A DNA stretch of 7,812 nucleotides from an uncultured Haemophilus sp. (GCA_902481695.1 CABSXY010000085.1:1-7812), one strand, 5' to 3'. Shown: positions 1 through 6,808, numbered from the stretch's first letter. Numbers and translations are program-made. The notes: generated by a model from the letters alone, not told the origin.

Positions 1-198
1 GAGTAGTGCTTCATAGGTTTCTTCTTGCTTAAGAATATTCACCACATCGGTGATATTAAATTGCCCATCAACCCAAAAAGAATTGAGGAAAATAAGTAAA
101 ACAGGAACCGCAACAACGATAACTAAGATACCGATAGATAAGGCTAGAATAACGTTAGCAATATTGAATGGATGATTATTTTGAATAGTTGTAGCCAT
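1..198 (-). CDS. ABC importer permease, N-terminal fragment (cut by left edge)
   Basis: Only the first 66 codons lie in the window. The fragment starts MATTIQNN, has a short polar N-terminus (residues 1-12), then one strongly hydrophobic segment (about 13-40, rich in I, L and V) ending in a FLNSF-like turn, followed by a soluble stretch with DGQFNITD. This is the usual beginning of a binding-protein-dependent permease of the FbpB/AfuB/PhnU type. It would form the inner-membrane channel for the binding protein and ATPase encoded just upstream. The ATG at 198 has a Shine-Dalgarno GAGGGG at 205-210 that overlaps the ATPase stop codon, so translation is probably coupled. Whether it is a single or a fused double permease cannot be seen. 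Function by family and context; the fragment alone would be weak. Confidence 0.8.
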   Translation of the reverse strand, partial: MATTIQNNHPFNIANVILALSIGILVIVVAVPVLLIFLNSFWVDGQFNITDVVNILKQEETYEALL

Positions 199-209
199 AA
201 TAAACCCCT

Positions 210-1280
210 CTAGATTTCTTTAGCAGAATCAAACCAAAGCAAATCATGAAAACTGATAAAGCAATTTTCACCTTCATTGAACATTAAATTATTACGTAAT
301 GCTTTATTAGTTGGGATTTCTGTTCGTAGTGTTACACCATCAATCTCTACCATATAATCCATTACCGCGCCAAGAAAGCTGGCTCTTGATATTTTTCCTA
401 GTAAACCCTCATTGTTTTTGCTTAGTATGATATCGGAAGGTCGACATCCTAATTTCCCTGAGTTAGGCGGCAAGTTTTTCCAATTTAAAATTTGATTGCC
501 TTCTCCAATGTAATGATGATTATTTTGGTAATTCACAGGAATGAAATTTGCGAGCCCCATAAATTTAAACACCATCTCATTTTCTGAACGCTCATAAATG
601 TCCCATGGTGTTCCAACTTGTTGAATATCACCATGCTCATTCATAATGGCCAAACGATCTGATATTGCTAGGGCAATTTCTTGGTCATGTGTTACGTAAA
701 GAATAGTAATACCGAGTTTTTTCTGTAATTCTTTAATTTCAAAACGCATTTCTTCTCGAAGATTGGCATCTAGGTTATTGAGAGGTTCGTCTAAGAGCAT
801 TAAAGATGGTTTAGCAACTAATGCCCTTGCGAGAGCAACACGCTGTTGTTGTCCTCCTGATAATTGAGAAGGTAAACGTTCTTCTAAGCCAGTTAAATTG
901 ACTAATTCGACAACTTCCATCACTTGTTTATGGAGAGCTTGTTTTTCAATATTTTTTAATTTAAGAGGATAGGCAATATTGTCAAAGACAGTCATATGTG
1001 GCCAAACAGCATAATCTTGGAAGACGACACCTAGACCACGTTGATCTGGTGGAACATCCGTGTTTGTAGCGGGATCGGCAACAACCACATCGTCAATTAA
1101 AATACGGCCACTATCAGGCACATCAAATCCTGCAAGCAGGCGTAATAAGACAGTTTTTCCACAGCCGGATGGGCCAAGAAGCGTAAAGCACTCTCCATCT
1201 TTTACAACTAGAGAAAGATCTTTTAACACTTCATTTGAACCGAATTTTTTACATATGTTTTCAAATGTAATTGTTGCCAT
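210..1280 (-). CDS. ABC importer ATP-binding protein (Fe3+/organophosphate importer family)
   Basis: A 356-residue ATPase that would power the importer from the cytoplasmic face of the inner membrane. Visible motifs: Walker A GPSGCGKT (36-43), Q-loop VFQDY with Gln88, signature LSGGQ (140-144), Walker B LMLLDEP (160-166), D-loop LNNLD (167-171) and switch His198 in THDQE. Residues from about 240 to the end, with the CRPSDI motif near 279-284, form a TOBE-like regulatory domain as in FbpC, AfuC, PotA and PhnT. I chose ATG 1280, because AAGGAG at 1289-1294 lies 8 nt before it; the in-frame GTG at 1286 is only 2 nt from that site. The gene follows the binding protein by 19 bp and precedes the permease by 11 bp, one operon. 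The family call is solid; the substrate cannot be read from the ATPase. Confidence 0.93.
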   Translation of the reverse strand: MATITFENICKKFGSNEVLKDLSLVVKDGECFTLLGPSGCGKTVLLRLLAGFDVPDSGRILIDDVVVADPATNTDVPPDQRGLGVVFQDYAVWPHMTVFDNIAYPLKLKNIEKQALHKQVMEVVELVNLTGLEERLPSQLSGGQQQRVALARALVAKPSLMLLDEPLNNLDANLREEMRFEIKELQKKLGITILYVTHDQEIALAISDRLAIMNEHGDIQQVGTPWDIYERSENEMVFKFMGLANFIPVNYQNNHHYIGEGNQILNWKNLPPNSGKLGCRPSDIILSKNNEGLLGKISRASFLGAVMDYMVEIDGVTLRTEIPTNKALRNNLMFNEGENCFISFHDLLWFDSAKEI

Positions 1281-1299
1281 AATCACAACTCCTTACTGA

Positions 1300-2295
1300 T
1301 TAACGACCTTGAAGAATTTGAGTGAAATGTTTAATTGTTTCTTCTTTTTCTGACATTAATTTTTCATAGTCAATAGGAATTGCTCTTGATACAGCATCTT
1401 CTAGAGATGGCATACCAAATTTAGCAGCAAGTTCAACGCCTTTTCTAACTGGTAATGTCCCTTCGTTAGCAATGATTTTTTGTCCATCTTCAGAAAGTAA
1501 GAAGTCAATAAATTTTTGTGAAGCAGCAAGGTGTTCAGTGCCTTTTAAGATTGCTGCAGGGCTAGGGATGACGAGCGTTTCTTTTGGATAAACCAATTTT
1601 AATTGCGCGCCTTTTTTAATTTTATCGTTGGTAATATAGTCAACAGCGAGAGAGGCTAATAAATCACCAGAGGCGGTATCGTCGATAACTTGTCCAGCAC
1701 CTTTACCTACTTTAGCTTTATTTGCTTTTAATTTTTCAAAGAATTCCCAACCAAATTTATCTTTTAATAAAGATACACTCATATATGACGTACCCGATAA
1801 TGCAGGGTTTGCAATACCAAATGCACCTTTATATTCAGGTTTTAAGATATCAGCCCATTCAGCAGGCGGGTTATCTTTAACGAAGCGGGTATTGTAGGCG
1901 ATTGCTAGTGTACCGAGGCGGATTGGGGTAAAAGAACCATCAAAGTTAGGGATAGGGTTAACAATATTGGCAGTTTCAGGAGAAACATAAGCTTCAAGCA
2001 TGCCGTTTTTTTTCATTTGGAAGAAGTCAGGTACTTCACTTGTCCAAATCACATCGGCCATAATTTTTCCGGATTCTTTTTCCGTTGCAATTTTAGCCAT
2101 CAATTTTCCGGCGCCGGCAGACTGATAATCCATTTCAACATCTGGATGTTTTTCAGTAAATTTTGCTTTTAATGCACCAATTAATGATTCTTTCATTGAT
2201 GTGTACACAATTAATTTTTCTTGTGCCGCAGCCATATTACTAAGTGACATACCTAGTCCAATGGCAATCAATGTTAAAGACATTTTTTTATTCAT
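1300..2295 (-). CDS. Periplasmic solute-binding protein of the importer (AfuA/FbpA-like, COG1840 type)
   Basis: 331 residues. Residues 1-24 are a Sec signal peptide (MNKK, hydrophobic core, cleavage after AAA before Gln25). The mature protein opens with LIVYTS (28-33), and SAGAGKLMAKI (59-69) and DVIWTSEVPDF (81-91) follow, typical of the family that holds ferric (FbpA), hexose-phosphate (AfuA) and aminoethylphosphonate binding proteins. It would capture the ligand in the periplasm and deliver it to the permease. The tandem Tyr-Tyr that binds Fe3+ in FbpA is not present; the comparable stretch reads LAVDYITND with Asp219-Tyr220, and Glu239 follows. That looks more like AfuA-type sugar-phosphate binding than iron binding, but I have no alignment. 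SD GAGG at 2303-2306 is 7 nt from the ATG. First gene of the operon, behind a CRP site. Confidence 0.85.
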   Translation of the reverse strand: MNKKMSLTLIAIGLGMSLSNMAAAQEKLIVYTSMKESLIGALKAKFTEKHPDVEMDYQSAGAGKLMAKIATEKESGKIMADVIWTSEVPDFFQMKKNGMLEAYVSPETANIVNPIPNFDGSFTPIRLGTLAIAYNTRFVKDNPPAEWADILKPEYKGAFGIANPALSGTSYMSVSLLKDKFGWEFFEKLKANKAKVGKGAGQVIDDTASGDLLASLAVDYITNDKIKKGAQLKLVYPKETLVIPSPAAILKGTEHLAASQKFIDFLLSEDGQKIIANEGTLPVRKGVELAAKFGMPSLEDAVSRAIPIDYEKLMSEKEETIKHFTQILQGR

Positions 2296-2433
2296 AATGA
2301 AACCTCACTGAGATAGGGATAAAATCAGTAAATGAGATCAAACTACGATCGACATTTATACCAAAACATCTAATCTACAAAATACGCTTAAATATTTGAA
2401 TATAAAAGTCTAAATTTAAATAATTTTCAGATT

Positions 2434-2449
2434 TGTGATAGAGATCACT
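2434..2449 (-). promoter_or_regulatory. Predicted CRP-cAMP binding site upstream of the importer operon
   Basis: On the minus strand the site reads AGTGA-TCTCTA-TCACA, an almost perfect match to the CRP consensus TGTGA-N6-TCACA (left half 4/5, right half 5/5). It lies between the DUF484 stop codon and the binding-protein gene, about 140 bp before the ATG. Candidate -10 hexamers downstream are TATATT (2399-2404) and TATTTA (2389-2394); the second would put the site near -60, a class I position. No good -35 is visible, as expected for an activator-dependent promoter. The promoter assignment is inference. Confidence 0.6.
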
Positions 2450-2458
2450 TAATAATGT

Positions 2459-3124
2459 CTAAATCCATCTTCCCAAATGCAATTCCACAATATCAACTAA
2501 ATGTCGAAGGAATGTGGTGTCTTGGTCGTTGTGGAAACGGTCAGTGTCTCGAGATTTGAAGAGTAAAAGTGCGGTTGGTTTTTGGGTTGTTCCACCTAAA
2601 CGGCAAATCGCCACAGAGCCGATAGGGAGTTCTTCAGGGAGGAACATGAGGGCTTTTTCTTTATTGGAGAGATCGCCTAAATAGAATTGGCGTAAACCCA
2701 TACGCTCTAAGCGAATGAGTTCAAAAGCTTTTCGGTCTAGCCAATATTGTTCAGGAATGGTGTCCTTTTTTTGCCAGCTGTCAGTAAAAAGTAAGATTTT
2801 TGCACCTTCTAGCTCATAACCTTTTGCCCAGTCATCCAACTTTTCATTGATGGCAATAAAGTCTTCTGTTTGAAATAGTTTTTTCTGCAAAGGTAAGAGA
2901 GCAAAGAAAATATCTGCTTCTTGATGCGCAAGCTGATGAAATTTTTCGAGTAATTGAGAGAGTGTTTTGATTTGTTCTCGTTGCTGCGCAAGTTGTGCTT
3001 CGACTAATGACATCGTCCCTTCTTCATGGCTATGCGGAATACTAAGTAGTTGACGTAGTTCAGGGCGATGAGTAAAAAAATCAGGGTGATTTTTTAGGTA
3101 GTCAGCAATATCTTGTTCAGTCAT
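2459..3124 (-). CDS. DUF484 family protein (YigA-like)
   Basis: 221 residues, close to the usual length for this family. The N-terminus has the conserved family pattern: DIADYLKNHPDFF (5-17), PELRQLL, a PH pair (30-31) and SLVEAQ (39-44). A charged helix, probably coiled coil, spans about 40-70. The rest resembles a GAF-like fold and ends with the conserved block SRDTDRFHNDQDTTFL (191-206). Molecular function is not established for the family; in enterobacteria the homologue yigA lies next to xerC, which is absent here. The ATG at 3124 is supported by AAGGAG at 3131-3136, 6 nt away; the in-frame TTG at 3127 is too close. The gene sits 14 nt behind the terminator-like hairpin after purA, leaving no room for a promoter of its own. 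Probably a cytosolic protein; no signal peptide or membrane segment. Confidence 0.85.
   Translation of the reverse strand: MTEQDIADYLKNHPDFFTHRPELRQLLSIPHSHEEGTMSLVEAQLAQQREQIKTLSQLLEKFHQLAHQEADIFFALLPLQKKLFQTEDFIAINEKLDDWAKGYELEGAKILLFTDSWQKKDTIPEQYWLDRKAFELIRLERMGLRQFYLGDLSNKEKALMFLPEELPIGSVAICRLGGTTQKPTALLLFKSRDTDRFHNDQDTTFLRHLVDIVELHLGRWI
2567..2575 (+). repeat. DNA uptake signal sequence (Hin type)
   Basis: Perfect AAGTGCGGT inside the DUF484 coding region. It is followed by a T-rich stretch, as in the extended Haemophilus uptake consensus. Such 9-mers mark DNA for preferential uptake during natural transformation in Pasteurellaceae. Confidence 0.85.
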
Positions 3125-3137
3125 CAAAAACTCCTTA

Positions 3138-3181
3138 AAAAATAAACCGCACTTGGTTGTGCCAAAGTGCGGTTTATTTTT
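3138..3181 (-). terminator. Intrinsic terminator after purA, built from an inverted pair of uptake sequences
   Basis: A 17-bp perfect stem (3138-3154 with 3165-3181) encloses a 10-nt loop. Each arm contains one uptake sequence: ACCGCACTT at 3146-3154 and AAGTGCGGT at 3165-3173. The outer part of each arm is an A- or T-rich run, so on the minus strand a GC core is followed by TTTATTTTTT, as in a rho-independent terminator. It lies 8 bp past the purA stop codon. The structure is symmetrical and could work in both directions. Its T-run directly touches the Shine-Dalgarno site of the next gene. Confidence 0.8.
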
Positions 3182-3189
3182 ATTCTGTT

Positions 3190-4488
3190 TTATGCCGCAA
3201 ATGGATCGCGTAAAATCATTGTTTGAACACGATCTGGACCCGTTGAAAGGATAGCGACTGGCACGCCAGTTACTTCTTCGATACGTTTGATGTAATCACG
3301 GCAAGTTTGCGGTAATTTATTTACATCAGTTACACCGAAGGTGTTTTCTTTCCAGCCTGGTAAGGTTTCGTAAATTGGCTCTACGCCTTCCCAATCTTTT
3401 GCTGCTAATGGTGCATATTCAACGATTTCGCCATTTGGCATTTTGTAAGCCGTACAGATTTTCACTTCATCAAAGCCATCTAATACGTCTAATTTGGTCA
3501 TACAGAAACCAGAAATCGAGTTAAGTTGAATCGCACGGCGAATGGCTACGGCATCAAACCAACCACAACGACGAGGACGACCAGTTACTGCACCAAATTC
3601 ATTACCTTTACGAGCAATTTCAGCACCAGTTTCATCGAATAATTCTGTGGTGAATGGACCGCCACCAACACGTGTACAGTAAGCTTTGATGATACCTAAC
3701 ACATAATCAAGGTTACGAGGACCGAAACCAGAACCTGTCGCTACGCCGCCTGCAGTGGTGTTCGAACTGGTTACATAAGGATAGGTGCCGTGGTCGATAT
3801 CAAGCATGGTGCCTTGTGCACCTTCGAATAGGATGTTGTCGCCATTTTTACGAGCGGTATCTAAGATGGTTGTGATATCTGCCACCATGCCAGTAATAAT
3901 GTCAGCTACCGCGAACACATCGTCTAATGTTTTTTGATAATCAACAGGTTCTACTTTGTAGTAGTTCACCAATTGGAAATTATAGTATTCAAGGATATTT
4001 TTTAATTTTTCAGCAAAGGCTTCACGGTTGAATAAATCGCCCACGCGTAAACCACGACGAGCCACTTTATCTTCATAAGCTGGGCCGATACCACGACCGG
4101 TTGTACCAATGGCTTTTTTACCTAATGCGGCTTCACGCGCGTGATCCATTGCAACGTGATAAGGTAGGATTAAAGGGCAAGCTTCTGAAATTAATAAACG
4201 TTCACGTACTTTTACGCCACGGCTTTCTAATTCGCCCATTTCTTGCATTAATGCAGCAGGAGAAAGCACCACGCCGTTACCGATTAAACAGGTCACGTTA
4301 TCACGTAAAATACCAGATGGAATTAAGCGTAATACCGTTTTTTCACCATTAATAATTAACGTGTGACCTGCGTTATGACCACCTTGGTAACGCACCACAT
4401 ATTTGACTCGATCCGTTAATAAATCAACGATCTTGCCTTTCCCTTCATCGCCCCATTGAGCGCCAAGAACAACAACACTTTTTCCCAT
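3190..4488 (-). CDS. purA: Adenylosuccinate synthetase
   Basis: 432 residues, the usual bacterial length. The cytosolic homodimeric enzyme joins IMP and aspartate using GTP to form adenylosuccinate, the first step from IMP to AMP. Visible motifs: the P-loop-like GAQWGDEGKGK (9-19) with catalytic Asp14; GGHNAGHT (36-43) with catalytic His42; the IMP loop GTTGRGIGP (128-136); Arg144, the residue that in E. coli reaches into the partner active site; VTGRPRRCGWFD (301-312); and the guanine-recognition motif TKLDVLDG (331-338) with Asp334. The C-terminal STGPDR (415-420) is also typical. The start ATG has AAGGCGG at 4494-4500, 5 nt upstream. It is flanked on both sides by hairpin terminators, so it is probably transcribed alone. 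No anomalies seen. Confidence 0.99.
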   Translation of the reverse strand: MGKSVVVLGAQWGDEGKGKIVDLLTDRVKYVVRYQGGHNAGHTLIINGEKTVLRLIPSGILRDNVTCLIGNGVVLSPAALMQEMGELESRGVKVRERLLISEACPLILPYHVAMDHAREAALGKKAIGTTGRGIGPAYEDKVARRGLRVGDLFNREAFAEKLKNILEYYNFQLVNYYKVEPVDYQKTLDDVFAVADIITGMVADITTILDTARKNGDNILFEGAQGTMLDIDHGTYPYVTSSNTTAGGVATGSGFGPRNLDYVLGIIKAYCTRVGGGPFTTELFDETGAEIARKGNEFGAVTGRPRRCGWFDAVAIRRAIQLNSISGFCMTKLDVLDGFDEVKICTAYKMPNGEIVEYAPLAAKDWEGVEPIYETLPGWKENTFGVTDVNKLPQTCRDYIKRIEEVTGVPVAILSTGPDRVQTMILRDPFAA

Positions 4489-4577
4489 AATTTCCGCCTT
4501 AAGTTTGCGTAAGTTTATAAATCAGACAAACGATTACTTTACTCTTTTTTTGCCTTAATCTCAAATTTAAAACGTAA

Positions 4578-4607
4578 AAAAGTGCGGTTATTTTTAACCG
4601 CACTTTT
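4578..4607 (-). terminator. Intrinsic terminator after lysC, built from an inverted pair of uptake sequences
   Basis: A 13-bp perfect stem (4578-4590 with 4595-4607) closes on a TTTT tetraloop. The arms carry AAGTGCGGT (4580-4588) and ACCGCACTT (4597-4605). On the minus strand the stem runs into six T residues. It starts 11 bp after the lysC stop codon and precedes purA by about 90 bp, so it separates the two units. The A-rich other side makes it potentially bidirectional. Confidence 0.85.
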
Positions 4608-4617
4608 CTTAAATTTA

Positions 4618-5970
4618 TTATTCAAACAACGATTTATGTAATGAACGTACTACATCATCCGCTTTGTCACTATGCGCTAGCATACAAATATTATTCGTGC
4701 TTGCGCCATAGCTAATCATGCGAATGTTATAACCTTCGAGCGTGTCGAAAATACGTTTTGCTACACCAGAAGCGAGGTGTAAGTCATTTCCAATTAATGC
4801 GACAAGTGATAAGCCTGTATCGACTTTCACGGTGCAATATTGACTTAATTCTTCTAATAATTCTGGTGAAAGTAATTCAACACCAGATGAAGCAGAACCT
4901 GTTTTATCTAAAGTTAATGCAATACTCACTTCAGAAGTGGTAATCGTGTCCACCGAAATTTTATATTTGGCTAAGATATTGAATACATTCGCAAGGAATC
5001 CTTGGGCGTGTAACATGCTTAAGCTTGAAAGCGTTAATAAAGTTTGATCACGGCGAACTGCAATTGCACGGAATGTCGGACGTGGTTGTGGATCGCGTGT
5101 TACCCAAGTACCACCCGCATCAGGCGCTTTACTTGAACCTACATAAACGGGAATATTACTGCGTACAGCTGGAAGTAATGTTGCTGGGTGTAATACTTTA
5201 GCGCCGAAAGTTGCCATTTCAGCAGCTTCAGCAAAGCTCATGGTATCAATACGTTTTGCTTCAGGGACGACACGAGGGTCTGTGGTATAAATTCCCGCTA
5301 CATCCGTCCAAATTAATACATCTTTTGCGTTTAATACTTCTGCTAAAAGTGCAGCAGAGTAGTCGCTACCACCACGGCCTAAAGTCGTCGTTTTACCGCC
5401 TGGTTCACGACCGATAAAGCCTTGAGTGATGACTAATTCGCCACGGTCGATTAATGGTTTTAATAAATTATCGCAGTTCGCTTGAGTTTGAGCATCATCG
5501 GGTGCGGCTTTACCAAAGTTATCATTAGTCGCCACTAAAGTACGAACATCCACCCAAGTCGCAGAGGCTTGTAATTCTCTTAATACTTCAATGAAAATCT
5601 GTGTTGACATCATTTCACCTTGACTGATGATTTCATCAGTTAAAGCAAGTGATGTTGCAAGGCTAGCTGCTTCAGAAAGTGCGGTAATATTTTCTAAGTA
5701 TTTTTCGATGATAGGGCGAACACGGCTGTCGTCTTTTAATTCATTTAAAATGTTTTCTTGAATTTGGCGGACTTCACCAATTAATTTCGCGCGCTCTTCA
5801 GCTTCGACACCATTGGCTAAGGCAACTAATAAGTTTGTTACACCAGCGGATGCTGAAAGCACGACAACGCGAGTATTAGGATCTGCAATGACGATTTTGG
5901 CACAAGCTTGCATCGCGGAATAGTTCGCAACGGATGTACCACCAAATTTTGCTACCGATAAATGAGACAT
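4618..5970 (-). CDS. lysC: Aspartokinase III (lysine-sensitive type aspartate kinase)
   Basis: 450 residues, matching monofunctional E. coli LysC (449) and shorter than the fused ThrA and MetL enzymes. It phosphorylates aspartate with ATP, the entry step to lysine, threonine, methionine and diaminopimelate. Kinase domain about 1-300: KFGGTSV (8-14), GRGGSDYSAALLA (198-210), WTDVAGIYTTDPR (221-233), GAKVLHP (256-262). The C-terminal third holds tandem ACT domains; GFLANVF (324-330) and ISVDTITTSEVS (338-349) correspond to the E. coli segment that forms the lysine-binding site. Lysine feedback is therefore likely, by family. SD GAGGA at 5978-5982 lies 7 nt before the ATG. A sigma70-like promoter lies upstream with a leader of about 50 nt; no L-box riboswitch fits in it. 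Confidence 0.96.
   Translation of the reverse strand: MSHLSVAKFGGTSVANYSAMQACAKIVIADPNTRVVVLSASAGVTNLLVALANGVEAEERAKLIGEVRQIQENILNELKDDSRVRPIIEKYLENITALSEAASLATSLALTDEIISQGEMMSTQIFIEVLRELQASATWVDVRTLVATNDNFGKAAPDDAQTQANCDNLLKPLIDRGELVITQGFIGREPGGKTTTLGRGGSDYSAALLAEVLNAKDVLIWTDVAGIYTTDPRVVPEAKRIDTMSFAEAAEMATFGAKVLHPATLLPAVRSNIPVYVGSSKAPDAGGTWVTRDPQPRPTFRAIAVRRDQTLLTLSSLSMLHAQGFLANVFNILAKYKISVDTITTSEVSIALTLDKTGSASSGVELLSPELLEELSQYCTVKVDTGLSLVALIGNDLHLASGVAKRIFDTLEGYNIRMISYGASTNNICMLAHSDKADDVVRSLHKSLFE
5677..5685 (+). repeat. DNA uptake signal sequence (Hin type)
   Basis: Perfect AAGTGCGGT inside lysC, followed by AATATTTT, which fits the AT-rich extension of the Haemophilus uptake consensus. 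It is unpaired, unlike the intergenic copies. Confidence 0.85.
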
Positions 5971-6024
5971 AAGATAATCCTCTAAAATGAAAAAGTAAGA
6001 TGTTGTGTTTTATGATGGCTATTA

Positions 6025-6053
6025 GAAATAGCGATTTAAGCAAAAATTGTCAA
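6025..6053 (-). promoter_or_regulatory. Predicted sigma70-type promoter of lysC
   Basis: Minus-strand -35 TTGACA (6048-6053, 6/6), a 17-bp spacer and -10 TATTTC (6025-6030, 3/6). The predicted start near 6018 gives a leader of about 48 nt. A perfect inverted repeat GCTATT-TCT-AATAGC (6018-6032) covers the -10 and could be an operator. The -35 is strong and the -10 weak, which would fit a regulated promoter. The rest of the 166-bp gap is AT-rich without further recognisable sites; I see no clear terminator for sanA in it. Confidence 0.55.
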
Positions 6054-6136
6054 ATAAATATGATAAAAAATCGTATAAAAATCTTTTTATTTAGCTCTTT
6101 TTTGATTAAACAGGGTAAAAATTAAAGAATCACTAA

Positions 6137-6808
6137 CTATTCAGCAGGCATTGGCAGTGGTTCTGGCGTGCCAAGAAAATAAGGTTTTACCCCAATAATT
6201 AAGTCTAATACGGCTTTCACGCGAGCAAACATTTCGCGGACACGCGTCCCAAAATAAACTTCAGGCTGTTTTGCGGTGAAACAAATGGCATCAATATCGT
6301 AATGTTTAGCAATAAGCAGAGCACGTTCACAATGGAATTTTTGACTGATGATCGTAAAGGAAGGAACTTGGAAAACTTTATTGGCTCGCACAACAGAGTC
6401 TAAGGTGCGGAATCCTGCAAAATCTTTAAACATGACGCTTTCAGACACGCCCATTTTACGTAGGTCCAAAAACATGGTACGAGGTTCGTTATATTGAAGC
6501 GTGCGGTTATCACCACTTAGCAGTAAATAATCAACTTTATTTTGATCGATTAAGTATTTTGATGCTTCTAAACGGTAGTCGTAATATTTGTTGGTTTTAC
6601 CTTTGGCAACATATTTGGATGTGCCCAATACTAATGCATAGTGACGATGTGGGAGTGTTTCAACGTCTTCATAAACGCGATCCTGTACATAGAAACTAAT
6701 AGCACGATCAATGGTGAAGCAACCAATCAAGACGAGTAAACCTACCCCCAAAGCGTAGCCGAGGAGTTTTTTCAGCGGAAGGCGAGAGAGCCATGAAAGT
6801 GCGGTCAT
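6137..6808 (-). CDS. sanA: SanA-like inner-membrane protein (DUF218/YdcF family)
   Basis: 223 residues from the chosen start. One N-terminal membrane segment (about 14-34) is followed by a DUF218 domain that should face the periplasm. Family landmarks shared with E. coli SanA: ALVLGTSKY (58-66), YYDYRLEA, LLLSGDNR (95-102), YNEPRTM (106-112), DFAGFRTLDSVVRA (129-142), QKFHCERALLIA (156-167) and a PYFLG tail. E. coli SanA affects the envelope barrier and vancomycin exclusion at high temperature; its biochemical activity is not known to me. The start is uncertain: TTG 6859, ATG 6835, ATG 6820 and ATG 6808 are in frame, none with a good Shine-Dalgarno. A promoter-like pair whose start falls near 6835 excludes the TTG, and comparison with E. 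coli SanA (239 aa, LGT at 51 against 61 here) favours 6808. Divergent from metX. Confidence 0.88.
   Translation of the reverse strand: MTALSWLSRLPLKKLLGYALGVGLLVLIGCFTIDRAISFYVQDRVYEDVETLPHRHYALVLGTSKYVAKGKTNKYYDYRLEASKYLIDQNKVDYLLLSGDNRTLQYNEPRTMFLDLRKMGVSESVMFKDFAGFRTLDSVVRANKVFQVPSFTIISQKFHCERALLIAKHYDIDAICFTAKQPEVYFGTRVREMFARVKAVLDLIIGVKPYFLGTPEPLPMPAE

Noticed and set aside
1281..1286. GTG at 1286 as start of the ATPase
   Set aside because: It is 2 nt from the AAGGAG, too close; ATG 1280 has 8-nt spacing.
2296..2433. Fur box in the importer promoter region
   Set aside because: The stretch is AT-rich but I see no repeated GATAAT-type hexamers in the required arrangement.
4495..4510. Possible PurR operator before purA
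   Set aside because: Minus strand ACGCAAACTTAAGGCG matches the left half of the PurR site 8/8 but the right half only 2/8. It overlaps the purA ribosome site; a nearby TATAAA (4514-4519) lacks a convincing -35. A half-site is not enough.
5971..6136. Possible lysine riboswitch before lysC
   Set aside because: The gap is shorter than a full L-box plus promoter, and the AGAGG seen at its end is only the ribosome site.
6040..6136. Terminator for sanA
   Set aside because: Only AT-only inverted repeats such as ATAAAAAGATTTTTAT are present, with no GC stem. Read-through into lysC remains possible.
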